DNA from: Pseudomonadota bacterium
GTDB lineage: Bacteria > Desulfobacterota > Binatia > UBA9968
Direction: 5' to 3'
Assembly: GCA_021324155.1 (NCBI GenBank)
Contig: JAJPJQ010000038.1
Location: 147,904 to 194,893, forward strand
DNA length: 46,990 bases
Shown here in pieces: positions 10,623 through 18,173 of this stretch (the stretch's first letter is position 1; each line of letters starts with the position of its first letter). The position numbers and the translations under genes were made by a program. Below the pieces are notes generated by a model. It did no database searches, was not told the origin of the DNA, and worked only from the letters and a program-made list of their open reading frames with translations.

Positions 10623-10668
10623 ACCTTAACGTCCGCGACAAACTTGTCAAGAGAAAAAAAATTTTCTT
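10623..10668 (-). promoter_or_regulatory. Strong promoter with UP-like A/T tract for the leader RNA
   Basis: On the minus strand a perfect TTGACA (10650-10645) is followed after 16 bp by TAAGGT (10628-10623). Directly upstream of the -35 is an A/T-only tract (AAGAAAATTTTTTTT, about 10668-10654) resembling an UP element. The start of transcription would be near 10616, just ahead of AAGAGG and the leader ATG. It is among the best sigma70-type promoters visible in the window. Confidence 0.6.
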
Positions 10669-10671
10669 AAG

Positions 10672-10925
10672 GTTTCTGAAAATTCCCTCATGGTCGAGCT
10701 CGGCTACGAAACGGTTGTCGATGAAGCGCTCCGCGGCCCGCGCGCGCCTCGCACTTCGAGCACCCCTTGGGGTCGACGCGAATATCCATTCGATATCGGC
10801 GCGCATAGACAGAGTAGAGTTTTTCTAGGAGGTCGGAGTCCGAAAGTTTCATATACTTGCTGAACATCCGCATGACGAGCTTTTTATCTGTCCGGGCTCG
10901 TGTAATTGCTTCGACGGCGCCTGTT
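10672..10925 (-). pseudogene. Decayed C-terminal remnant of an NMT1-type substrate-binding protein
   Basis: Two adjacent minus-strand frames together spell the C-terminal part of the binding-protein family that fills this window. One frame gives TDKKLVMRMFSKYMKLSDSD, then LYSVYA and MDIRVDPKG. A frame offset by one then gives ERFIDNRFVAELDHEGIFRN. Intact paralogues here show the same order: TNRDGSLAIIGRYARAMKSD-type helix, a conserved Pro-x-Gly segment, and a final FxDxxxVxELxxxG motif. The frame changes near 10740-10770 and no N-terminal two thirds or signal peptide is present. It follows the nitronate-monooxygenase-like gene on the same strand, so it was probably once the last gene of that operon. 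The stretch from 10926 to 11096 holds nothing else I can recognise. Confidence 0.65.
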
Positions 10926-11096
10926 CGAATGTGATCGGGTGCTGCAGATAGGTCTTGAGCCGTGAAAAAATCCCCACTGCCCGTCCGCATGAAGTCGTCC
11001 AAGATCGTCGCGAATTCGACGACAGCGACCGCGCAGCGTCTTGAGAAGTTGGATAAAAGAAAGGACGCGTTGTCCGCTCGCGCCCTTACGATGGGA

Positions 11097-12080
11097 TCAA
11101 CGACGGGTAATAAGCTTCGCGAGTCTCTCCGCGATGATTCGCTCGGCCTCCGCCACCATACTTTCGATAACCTCGCCCGCCGGCCTGATCGCGTCGATGA
11201 GGCCCGCGTCCTGGCCGAAGAAAAGCGGCGCATTGGCCGCGTCGCCTTGCTTGCGCGCATCCGCCACTGCTTGCGCGATCGCGCGCTGCTCGCGGCGGAC
11301 GGCCCATTCGCGTCCCGCCCAGCGCTCGATGAAGCGATTTCGACCGACACGCGACATGGCGCCGGGCCAAACGCGGCCCGACGCGAGATCGGGGATTTCG
11401 GTCAGCACCGTATCGTGGCCGTCGCTGTCGACGATCGCCTGCTTGAAGTTGGGATGCAGCGGCGACTCGTGCGTCGCCAAAAGACGCGTGCCGACGAGAA
11501 CCCCTTCGGCGCCGAGCGCAAGCGCCGCGGCGAGGCCGCGGCCATCGGCGAAGCCGCCCGCGGCGAGCACCGGCAGCGGTGCGACCGCGTCGACGACCAT
11601 GGGCACGAGCGGCATGGACGCCATCCACGCGACGTGGCCGCCGGCTTCGGTGCCCTGCGCGACGATGATGTCGGCGCCGGCTTCGGCGGCGCGGACGTTC
11701 TCGAAGACTTCGCCGCCCATGTACATGACTTTGCAGCCGGCCGAATGAGCGCGATCGAAATAGGCGCGGAGATCCTGGTCGGGGCGCGCCCATGCAAAAG
11801 ACGCGACGGTAGGCTTCGTATCTAAGGTGACGGAGAAACGTTCTTCGTCGACTTCGAAAAGCAGGTGATTGATGCCGAAAGGCTTATCGGTCGCGCGGCG
11901 GATTGCCTCGACTTCTGCCCTGAGCCTACTGCCGTCCATCCCCGAAGTGCCGAGAATCCCGAGACCTCCGCTATTTGACACCGCCGCAACCAGCGGCGCG
12001 CCGGTCGCGCCGCCGCCCATTCCGCCGAGCACAATGGGATGGCGTATTTCGACAAGCGAGCAAAAGCGCGTCTGGATCAT
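11097..12080 (-). CDS. Nitronate monooxygenase-like (2-nitropropane dioxygenase family) flavoprotein
   Basis: This is an FMN-dependent TIM-barrel enzyme of the NMO/2-nitropropane dioxygenase family, which oxidises alkyl nitronates; some members are enoyl-reductase-like, so the substrate is uncertain. The 327-residue chain begins with IRHPIVLGGMGGGATGAPLV, the family's phosphate-binding N-terminus, and has the hallmark IIVAQGTEAGGHVAW. The FMN-phosphate segments LAAGGFADGRG and GAEGVLVGTRLLA follow. It overlaps the end of the small secreted-protein gene by four bases and is the last intact gene of the operon that starts at the M20 hydrolase (16562). It could remove nitronates or act in degradation of nitro or heterocyclic compounds, which is inference from context. 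Confidence 0.85.
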   Translation of the reverse strand: MIQTRFCSLVEIRHPIVLGGMGGGATGAPLVAAVSNSGGLGILGTSGMDGSRLRAEVEAIRRATDKPFGINHLLFEVDEERFSVTLDTKPTVASFAWARPDQDLRAYFDRAHSAGCKVMYMGGEVFENVRAAEAGADIIVAQGTEAGGHVAWMASMPLVPMVVDAVAPLPVLAAGGFADGRGLAAALALGAEGVLVGTRLLATHESPLHPNFKQAIVDSDGHDTVLTEIPDLASGRVWPGAMSRVGRNRFIERWAGREWAVRREQRAIAQAVADARKQGDAANAPLFFGQDAGLIDAIRPAGEVIESMVAEAERIIAERLAKLITRR

Positions 12081-12463
12081 CGTGTTGTTTGGGGCTTTTT
12101 GCCCTCACCGGCTTTGACCGGTTTTGCCATTTGACGCGCGAGCCTGCCGGCGGCGATGTAAATCGGCGCATCCGGATTGGCCTTGCAGAAGTCGTCGACC
12201 CAGGAGAGCGGAGCCGTGCTGTCGGGCGGGACGATTTGCTTCGATATGTCGCGCCAGTTATAGCCCGAGATGAAACCGAAGAGCCATTGCCGGTACTGAT
12301 AGCGCGCGCTCGGCTCTTTGATCGCCTGCGTCCACTGTTTGCATGTGTCGCCGCCGGCTCCAACCGTCGTAATCTCCGGCCATGTCGCCGCGTCACCGGC
12401 TCCGGCCAGTGCGCCAAGCAGCAGGGTAAACCGGGTTGCGCGGAGAATTCGGCCGATGCGCAT
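12077..12463 (-). CDS. Small secreted protein of unknown function
   Basis: I do not recognise a named family. The 128-residue product starts with a basic, hydrophobic signal peptide (FTLLLGALAGAGDAAT; cleavage probably after GDA, near residue 25). The mature part of about 100 residues has two cysteines (DTCKQW and DDFCKANP) that could form one disulfide, and aromatic motifs (YRQWLFGFISGYNWRD). The pattern Cys, Trp, GFxSGYN, then DxFC and NP loosely recalls small periplasmic proteins of the HdeA or Rap1a/Tai type, but this is resemblance only. The ATG directly follows the FAH gene stop and its end overlaps the NMO gene, so it belongs to the operon. Confidence 0.7.
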   Translation of the reverse strand: MRIGRILRATRFTLLLGALAGAGDAATWPEITTVGAGGDTCKQWTQAIKEPSARYQYRQWLFGFISGYNWRDISKQIVPPDSTAPLSWVDDFCKANPDAPIYIAAGRLARQMAKPVKAGEGKKPQTTR

Positions 12464-13351
12464 CTATCGCTCCGCGGCGACCTTGAGCTCCATCGAGCCG
12501 ATTTTGTCGATCGTGCCTTTCAGGCGATCGCCGTCCGCTAATTTTTTCACGCCCGCCGGCGTGCCGGTGGTAATTAAATCGCCCGGCCGAAGCGTCAGGC
12601 AACTAGTCAGAAAGCGGATGTGCTCGCGAATGCCGCAGATCATGTCGCTCGTGTGCGCCGTCATCGCCGGCTTGCCGTTCTGCTCGACGTTGATCGAGAG
12701 ATCCTGCGGCTCCTCGATCTCGTCCCTGGTGACGATCCACGGCCCGAGCGCCGTGAACGTATCGAAGCCTTTGCGAATGTTGCGCGTGTTGTGCCGGCCG
12801 CGGCCCCAGGGGTCGCGCTGGCTCAAGTCCCAGCAGATCGTGTAGCCGAAAACGTAGTCGAGCGCTCGCTCTTCGCTCACCTTGCGCGCTTTTTTACCGA
12901 TGACGGCGCAGAGCTCGCATTCGAAGTCCACATCTTTCGATATCTTCGGCAGGATTACGGTGTCGCCGGGTCCGATGATCGACGAAGTCGGCTTCAGAAA
13001 AAATTCGGCCATGAGCTCGTCTTTGCTGAGTTCGGCGCGGTCCGCGCTCCCCATCTTGATCTTCATCTCCGCCTGATGCGCGCGGTAATTCGCCGCCGCC
13101 GCCCAGAGCGACGGCGGGTTCGTGATCGGCGCGAGCAGTTTCACGGAGGCGAGCGGCAAAGGCGTGGCGCTTTTCAACGCGCCGCGCGCGGCTTCCAGCG
13201 CGCCGGCGCGATTAGCCAACGCGTCGACGACCTCGACCATGGTATAGCCGTTTCGCACGTGGCCGCCGCGCACCAGCGCGTCGCCGATCGGGTAGACCTT
13301 GTCGCCCTCGACGACGCCGGCCTCGTTCTGGTTATAATGGCAGATTTTCAT
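12464..13351 (-). CDS. Fumarylacetoacetate hydrolase (FAH) family enzyme
   Basis: FAH-family enzymes cleave or hydrate or decarboxylate diketo acids using Mg2+ or Mn2+, often as the last steps of aromatic-ring degradation. The 295-residue protein shows SLWAAAANYRAHQAEMK, the FFLKPTSSIIGPGD substrate-loop motif, metal ligands in DFECELCAVIGKKAR (ExE), and GYTICWDLSQRD, where the third acidic ligand lies. The C-terminal part has LRPGDLITTGTPAGV, typical of the family. GGGAGGAAAG precedes the ATG. It follows the binding-protein gene by 26 bp and abuts the next gene. The exact reaction (fumarylpyruvate, acylpyruvate or 2-hydroxyhepta-2,4-diene-1,7-dioate type) cannot be told from sequence alone. 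Confidence 0.9.
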   Translation of the reverse strand: MKICHYNQNEAGVVEGDKVYPIGDALVRGGHVRNGYTMVEVVDALANRAGALEAARGALKSATPLPLASVKLLAPITNPPSLWAAAANYRAHQAEMKIKMGSADRAELSKDELMAEFFLKPTSSIIGPGDTVILPKISKDVDFECELCAVIGKKARKVSEERALDYVFGYTICWDLSQRDPWGRGRHNTRNIRKGFDTFTALGPWIVTRDEIEEPQDLSINVEQNGKPAMTAHTSDMICGIREHIRFLTSCLTLRPGDLITTGTPAGVKKLADGDRLKGTIDKIGSMELKVAAER

Positions 13352-13377
13352 CTTTCCTCCCGATTCAACGGCCCGCG

Positions 13378-14394
13378 TTAAGGCAGCCGCCCTTCACGGC
13401 GGAGCTCCTGCTGCGCGAGCTTCAATATCCGAGTGTCCACCGCCTTGTCGACGGTCATTGACTTATCCACGACGCCATTGCGGACGTCCTCGTCGAGGAT
13501 CTGTTGCAGGCCCTCGGTGCCGACGGAGAGATCGGACGTGAGAGCCGGGGCGAAAAGGTCGTACGCCTTATTGATGATATCCGGCTCGCTCTTCAAGCCG
13601 GACTCGTACCCCATTTTGATCGCCTCGGCTTTGTTCGTCTTCGCGAAGCGAATGCCCAGAACGAGCGCTTTCAAAAACCGCTTGGCGGTCTCGGGATACT
13701 TGGCCAGCACTTCGCTGCGCGCGACGAGGATCGTCTCGGGAATCGGCAGCGCCTCTCCGAGATTGACGATCATCGGATATCCTTTGGCCATGAGCCGCAC
13801 TGCGTCGTCCGGGGAAAACGGCGCCGCCGAGATCAGCCCGTTCTCGAGCGCGATAGCGCGCATCGTCGTGTTGCCGACCGCGCGCAGCGTCACGTCCCTT
13901 CCCGGCTCCATGCTGTTCCGTTTGAAATAGCTCTGCATGGCGAACTCGGAGAAGGCGCCCGCGCCGGTGACACCCACAACCTTCCCCTTCAGGTCGGCGA
14001 GACCTTTCACCCCCTTGGCGCCGATGACGACGTAATTGACGGCATTCGAGATCGAGCCGATGATCACGGCGTCGAGGCCGCGCGCGCGCGAGCGCATGAT
14101 CGCCTGGGCCCCGCCGATGCTCCCGAAATCCGCGTCGCCAGAGACCAGCGCCGCGATCGCCGCCGGCCCGCCGCGGATGAAGATCGACTCGACGGAGATG
14201 CCCTGTTCCTTATAATACCCCTTCCGCTCCGCCACGCGCCCCGGCAATGCGCTGTTCCACGAAAGGCTCACGGTCACGAGACGGACGGTTTTCTTCTCTT
14301 GCGCGTCGACGCTCGCTTGCAATCCAAGCAGCGCGATGGCGACGGCGGGGATAATTTTGAGTTTTGAATTTTGAGTTTTGAATTTCAAATTCAT
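13378..14394 (-). CDS. NMT1/SsuA-type periplasmic substrate-binding protein with repeat-encoded N-terminus
   Basis: This 338-residue protein belongs to the NMT1/THI5-like class of solute-binding proteins. After a signal sequence (core IIPAVAIALLGLQASVDA) come VSLSWNSALPGRVAERKGYY, GGPAAIAALVSGDADFGSIG and LADLKGKVVGVTGAGAFSEF, the usual ligand-cleft segments. The first 15 or so codons (MNLKFKTQNSKLKI) lie wholly inside the AT-rich palindromic array at 14355-14408, so the basic region of the signal peptide is repeat-derived. No Shine-Dalgarno sequence is visible. It sits 34 bp after the cytoplasmic binding-protein-like gene and 26 bp before the FAH gene, and no permease or ATPase gene is nearby. 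The ligand is unknown; the operon suggests an aromatic or heterocyclic acid. Confidence 0.88.
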   Translation of the reverse strand: MNLKFKTQNSKLKIIPAVAIALLGLQASVDAQEKKTVRLVTVSLSWNSALPGRVAERKGYYKEQGISVESIFIRGGPAAIAALVSGDADFGSIGGAQAIMRSRARGLDAVIIGSISNAVNYVVIGAKGVKGLADLKGKVVGVTGAGAFSEFAMQSYFKRNSMEPGRDVTLRAVGNTTMRAIALENGLISAAPFSPDDAVRLMAKGYPMIVNLGEALPIPETILVARSEVLAKYPETAKRFLKALVLGIRFAKTNKAEAIKMGYESGLKSEPDIINKAYDLFAPALTSDLSVGTEGLQQILDEDVRNGVVDKSMTVDKAVDTRILKLAQQELRREGRLP

Positions 14395-14408
14395 AATTCA
14401 AAATTCAT
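14355..14408. repeat. Palindromic array of 7-bp units (TTTTGAR type) at a gene start
   Basis: On the plus strand four 7-bp units (TTTTGAG, TTTTGAA, TTTTGAG, TTTTGAA) are followed without a real loop by the opposed arm, TTTCAAA then TTCATAA, TTCAAAA and TTCAT. The first two pairs form a perfect 14-bp tandem duplication (14356-14383). The element is far richer in A+T than its surroundings and encodes the N-terminal residues of the binding protein starting at 14394. It shares its architecture, but not its unit sequence, with the elements at 35992 and 45533. Confidence 0.85.
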
Positions 14409-14428
14409 CGGTTCAAGATTATCTAAAT

Positions 14429-15316
14429 CTAATCTGTAACGAATTGCGGCGCAACCGGAATCTCGCGCGGGATCTCGCCCATCTCGGCGAGCATCTTCAT
14501 CTCCGCCTCGGCGATTTTTTTCTCCATATCCGTGAAGGTGAATTCGATCTTGGGATAGCGCGCGGAGGACAGCACGGCCTCGCGCTCGCCGCCGTAACGC
14601 TCGATGAATTTATCGGCGACCTCCGCCAGGTGCTGCTCGCTGTAGGCGATCGAGGCCTTGCACGCTGCGAGCAGTCTGTGCCGGAAATCGGGCTGCTCGC
14701 GCAGGAGCGGCTCGCGCACAGCGACCATGTGCTTGATCATCTCGGGAAAGCCGGTGAGCGCGCCCCATGCCTCGCCGTCGGAATAGAGGCGAACGACGGC
14801 GGGATCGTTCTCGCCGCGAAAAAAGAACTGATCGATCAGCACGACCGCGTCGGCCTTGCCGGTTTTCAAAATATCGAGCAGCTCTTCCTGCGGATGCGAT
14901 TCCCAGCGGAGCGTCGAGAGATCGACGCCATAGCGGTGCTTCAAGAGATAGCGATGCACGACGTGCGGCGTCTTGTGATGCGTCGCGATGAGCCGACCGG
15001 CGAGATCTTTCGGCGTCTTCACCGGACCGTCGGCGCGGACGAACATGCCGTTGCCCTTGACCGTCGACTTCCATTCCGTCGAGATGCCGCGGATCGGCGC
15101 GTCGTCGATGCGGCAGCGGAGAAAATTCGGCAGGTAGAGGTTCGCCGCCTGCACGTCCCCTTTGATCAGCGCTTCCTCCTGCGCGCGGCTCGGCGGATCG
15201 GGCACCTCGATCACCGACATCGTGAAGCCCTCCGGCTTCACGATACCCGCCGCGATGGCGTAATAAGTCCGGAACATGCAGAAGCGGTTGCGATAATGGG
15301 CGAAGGTGATGTGCAT
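14429..15316 (-). CDS. Cytoplasmic binding-protein-fold protein, 4,5-dihydroxyphthalate decarboxylase-like
   Basis: The 295-residue chain has the type-2 periplasmic-binding-protein fold but no signal peptide (it begins MHITFAHYRNRFCMFRTYYA). Motifs include RAQEEALIKGDVQAANLYLP, GPVKTPKDLAGRLIATHH and an acidic, helical C-terminal tail. This arrangement is seen in proteins annotated as 4,5-dihydroxyphthalate decarboxylase (Pht5) and related NMT1-like enzymes. It could therefore be a decarboxylase that adopted the binding-protein fold, or an intracellular sensor. A single base separates it from the M20 hydrolase gene upstream, so co-translation is probable. I favour an enzyme role in aromatic-acid breakdown, with modest certainty. 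Confidence 0.75.
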   Translation of the reverse strand: MHITFAHYRNRFCMFRTYYAIAAGIVKPEGFTMSVIEVPDPPSRAQEEALIKGDVQAANLYLPNFLRCRIDDAPIRGISTEWKSTVKGNGMFVRADGPVKTPKDLAGRLIATHHKTPHVVHRYLLKHRYGVDLSTLRWESHPQEELLDILKTGKADAVVLIDQFFFRGENDPAVVRLYSDGEAWGALTGFPEMIKHMVAVREPLLREQPDFRHRLLAACKASIAYSEQHLAEVADKFIERYGGEREAVLSSARYPKIEFTFTDMEKKIAEAEMKMLAEMGEIPREIPVAPQFVTD

Positions 15317-15317
15317 G

Positions 15318-16562
15318 CTATTTCAACCCCAGCTCGGCGCGCGTCTTGGTGCAGACGTCGTAAGCAGCCATCGCGTAGACTTTGGTGCAGTTGATCATGT
15401 TCGTAATGCCGACGCCGCGCCGCAGACCTTTGGGATTGTCCCATTCGGTGATCTCCGGCTCGGTCGGATCGATGAGGTGCGTGCCGAAGCCCGGCCCGTA
15501 GGTGATCGCCGGCACGCCGTAGGCGTTGATGCGCGACCCGTCGCTCGTGATGCCGTAGCGCTTGGGCGACGGATCGGGCGCCGGCTTGCCGAAAATCTTC
15601 CGGTGCGCCTGGTCCATGACCTGAACGACTTTCTCGTCCTTCGAGATCTCGTAGCCATAGGTGGAGAGATAGAGCTCGACCTTGGTCGTGATGTCCTTTT
15701 CTTTTTCTTCGACGCGCGCGCAGACCTTCTCAAGCGCGCGCTGGATCGCCATCGTCGGCGTCTTCGGCAGCGTCTTGACGATTACATAGAGCTTCACCGA
15801 AGGCTGCGTGCCCGGCTTGAACGGGTTGCCGCCGTCGATCGCGCCGATCTGCACCGTCGGGAGCATGAATGGGTGCTTGTACTCCTGCTGGTATTCCTTC
15901 TCCCAGTCCTGGATCGCCTGCGCAACCTTGCCGGCTTGGAGGACGAAGTTCTCGTATCTGCCGTCGACGGTGACCTCGGCCCAGATGAGGCCGGCGTTGC
16001 CGATCTGGAGCTGCAGACCTGTCGGCTCTCCGATGATGCACATGTCGGCCGTGACTCCGTGATCCATCATGTAGCGCGCGCCGACGCCGGCGCCCCGGTA
16101 GGTCTTGCCGGAAAAGCGGTTCACCTGCGCCTTTTCGATCTCGCCGACGACGCCGGAGATGATGATGTCGCCCTTGAGCGCGACGCCGGCTTTCTGCAGC
16201 ATCTCGACGGCGACGATGTAGCACGGGAACGCCGCCTTCATGTTGACGAGCCCGCGCCCGTAGATTCGGTCGCCCTCGACCTTGGTCTCCTGCGGGTTGT
16301 CGAAATGGTCCATGTGGGCATTGAACATGAGCGTCGGGCCGCCGCCCGAGCCTTTCAGCGTGCCGATCACGTTCGGCCTTCCTTCCTCGACCTCCTGATA
16401 TTTGACCGTCATCCCAAGGCGTTCGAACTCGCTGCCCAGGTAATGCGCGATGTTGTACTCGTCGCCCGTGATGCTCACAGTATCGGCACAGTTCTTGGCA
16501 ATCTCGATGAGGCGGTTCCGGTCGAGCTGCGTGAGAACTTTATCTTTCAGGTTATCATCCAT
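15318..16562 (-). CDS. M20-family metallohydrolase-like protein (ArgE/DapE type) with altered metal-site residues
   Basis: M20 enzymes hydrolyse N-acyl amino acids or small peptides with one or two zinc ions. The 414-residue protein has MFNAHMDHF (His83, Asp85), IYGRGLVNMKAA, GVVGEIEKAQ, CIIGEPTGL and a final THLIDPTEPE. Two positions deviate from the classical pattern: the metal-bridging Asp of the GRGxxDMK motif is Asn107, and the usual Glu-Glu pair reads Glu141-Ile-Glu143. The lid domain (about 190-300) is present. GGAGGAG precedes the ATG. It is the first gene of a six-gene operon running to 11097. The substitutions may define a subgroup with one metal or another activity; loss of activity is also possible. 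Confidence 0.87.
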   Translation of the reverse strand: MDDNLKDKVLTQLDRNRLIEIAKNCADTVSITGDEYNIAHYLGSEFERLGMTVKYQEVEEGRPNVIGTLKGSGGGPTLMFNAHMDHFDNPQETKVEGDRIYGRGLVNMKAAFPCYIVAVEMLQKAGVALKGDIIISGVVGEIEKAQVNRFSGKTYRGAGVGARYMMDHGVTADMCIIGEPTGLQLQIGNAGLIWAEVTVDGRYENFVLQAGKVAQAIQDWEKEYQQEYKHPFMLPTVQIGAIDGGNPFKPGTQPSVKLYVIVKTLPKTPTMAIQRALEKVCARVEEKEKDITTKVELYLSTYGYEISKDEKVVQVMDQAHRKIFGKPAPDPSPKRYGITSDGSRINAYGVPAITYGPGFGTHLIDPTEPEITEWDNPKGLRRGVGITNMINCTKVYAMAAYDVCTKTRAELGLK

Positions 16563-16642
16563 TGCTCTTCTCCTCCTTCAATTCAGACCCATTGTCAAAC
16601 ATAAAGATTGATCTAATCGGACGCATAAAACTGTAGCCGGCG

Positions 16643-18040
16643 TTATCGATGCCGCAGGACTTCCGACTTCGCCGCCGCGATCCTCGGTTGCATGGAAGAC
16701 AGACGCGCGAGAATCGCCTCTTCGTCGATCCGAGTCAGCTTCCTCTCCAGCATCACAGCCTCTCCGTCCACGAAAACGCTTTCCACAGAATTACGGTCAT
16801 CGCAAAGCGCCAGCTCGCTGATCGGATCGTTCGGCGGCTGAAGAAAGATGGAGGGATTCAAGATCGCGAGATCCGCTTTTTTTCCTTCCTCGATCGATCC
16901 CACCGCTCCGTCTAAAAGCGCGGCTTTGGCTCCGCCCATCGTCCCCATCTCCAAAGCTTCCGCGGGAAGAATCCATTCCTCGGCAGCCCAGTGCGTTCTC
17001 GGCAGCAGCACCGCGAGCTTTATTTGCTCGAAGATCGAATAAACGGTCGCGGCGTTGACGCTATCAGCGCCCAGGCCGACCGCCAGGCCTCGCGCGAGCA
17101 TCTTTTTCACGGGCGCCACGCCGCTGCCGAGTTTCATGTTGCTCGACGGATTGTGGACGATTTTGACATCGTGCCGCTTGAGAATGTCGAGCTCGTCATC
17201 TTCGAGCCATATCGAGTGGGCCATGGAAACGTTCGCGCTGAGAAAGCCGATCTCCTCCAGATGATTGACGATCGGCTTACCGTAGAGCTGCCTCCCGATC
17301 TCCGCGTGCCTCCTCGTCTCCGCGAGGTGCGTATGGATGCCGACCCCGAGCTCCGCAGCCATCTCCTTACAGCGCGCCAGCAGCGGATCGCTGCATCGCT
17401 GCGGCGCCGATGGCGCCAGCATCAAGGAGAGCCTGGAATCCGGTCCTGCAGAGCGCCGTGCGACGTCGCGCGCGAGATCGATCCAGGAGTCTCCGGCCGG
17501 GCCGTCGATAGCGATGTCCGGATTGTCCGGAGACTGATCTTTGAACGAGAGCGCCAGAATCCCCCGGATACCGCTGTCCGAAAGCGCCCGCCAGGCCGAG
17601 TCTACGCATGCCTCGCAGTCTCGTGCCGGGATCGTGAACATGTTGAGGACCGTCGTCACGCCGTGACGGATGAGCTCGATGCAGGCCGCGCGATGAATCA
17701 AATCGATGTCCTCGGCCGACGCGCCGAATGCCTTTTCGGTCGCGCTGGATTTCCGCGACCACGACTCGAATGAGGTTTCGTCCCATAGCCCCCGCTGAAA
17801 CATGCCGGTGAGATGCGTATGCGCGCTCACCAGGCCCGGGAGAACGATTTTGCCGGCGCAGTCGAGCACGCGATCGGCCTGTAAATCCCGCGGCGACGCA
17901 CCGCGAAATATCTGCGCGATGCGGTCGTCCTCGATGAGGACATCCGATCCGTGCAAGACCTCTCCGGCCGAGCTCATGCTTACGACCGTTCCCTGTTTCA
18001 ATAATGTCCGCACGGAATTTAAAACCTGCCACTGCGGCAC
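16643..18040 (-). CDS. ATZ/TRZ-type amidohydrolase (cytosine/atrazine deaminase-like)
   Basis: This 465-residue enzyme belongs to the metal-dependent amidohydrolase superfamily (TrzA/AtzB/SAH-deaminase branch), which removes amino or chloro groups from N-heterocycles. Metal ligands are visible in LPGLVSAHTHLTGMFQRGLW, IHTHLAETRRH, SMAHSIWLEDDE and VGLGADSVN. The short N- and C-terminal beta-sandwich parts are intact. The start is taken as GTG 18040; no ribosome-binding site is visible, so a start a few codons inside is possible. A binding-protein remnant lies 22 bp upstream on the same strand, suggesting the gene once followed a complete binding-protein gene. The true substrate cannot be read from sequence. 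Confidence 0.87.
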   Translation of the reverse strand: MPQWQVLNSVRTLLKQGTVVSMSSAGEVLHGSDVLIEDDRIAQIFRGASPRDLQADRVLDCAGKIVLPGLVSAHTHLTGMFQRGLWDETSFESWSRKSSATEKAFGASAEDIDLIHRAACIELIRHGVTTVLNMFTIPARDCEACVDSAWRALSDSGIRGILALSFKDQSPDNPDIAIDGPAGDSWIDLARDVARRSAGPDSRLSLMLAPSAPQRCSDPLLARCKEMAAELGVGIHTHLAETRRHAEIGRQLYGKPIVNHLEEIGFLSANVSMAHSIWLEDDELDILKRHDVKIVHNPSSNMKLGSGVAPVKKMLARGLAVGLGADSVNAATVYSIFEQIKLAVLLPRTHWAAEEWILPAEALEMGTMGGAKAALLDGAVGSIEEGKKADLAILNPSIFLQPPNDPISELALCDDRNSVESVFVDGEAVMLERKLTRIDEEAILARLSSMQPRIAAAKSEVLRHR

Positions 18041-18062
18041 CGCCCGCGCGAGCCCGCTTCGC

Positions 18063-18173
18063 TCATTTCGCCTTTTTCAGCTTCTCGACGAAGCCCTCGT
18101 TGATCAGCTTTTGCACCACCGAATTGTCGTAGAACTCCTCGGGTTTTCGCGTAGCTGTTTTTGCGGCGGCGTT
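18063..18173 (-). pseudogene. C-terminal stub of a deleted substrate-binding-protein gene
   Basis: A minus-strand frame ending in TGA at 18063 encodes RKPEEFYDNSVVQKLINEGF followed by VEKLKKAK, an excellent match to the last residues of the NMT1-type proteins nearby (compare YDNSLLQELEREGFSQK in the gene ending at 18442). Everything before it is gone: upstream of about 18173 the frame has no family similarity. A TTGACA lies at 18232-18227, only about 50 bp upstream. An internal deletion that removed most of the gene but kept promoter and tail, and so left the downstream amidohydrolase expressed, would explain this. Confidence 0.75.

Noticed and set aside
10688-11350. Long minus-strand open frame overlapping the start of the nitronate-monooxygenase-like gene's C-terminal half
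   Set aside because: The upstream part is an antiparallel-frame shadow of the NMO gene; only the last third carries binding-protein similarity and is annotated as a remnant.
14378-15394. 338-codon plus-strand open frame opposite the 4,5-dihydroxyphthalate-decarboxylase-like gene
   Set aside because: Its sequence is Arg/Ala/Leu-rich with no motif and it mirrors the coding frame on the other strand.
16593-16598. Minus-strand TTGACA upstream of the M20 gene as a -35 box
   Set aside because: The correctly spaced -10 would fall on the ribosome-binding site (GAGGAG), so it cannot work as a normal promoter.
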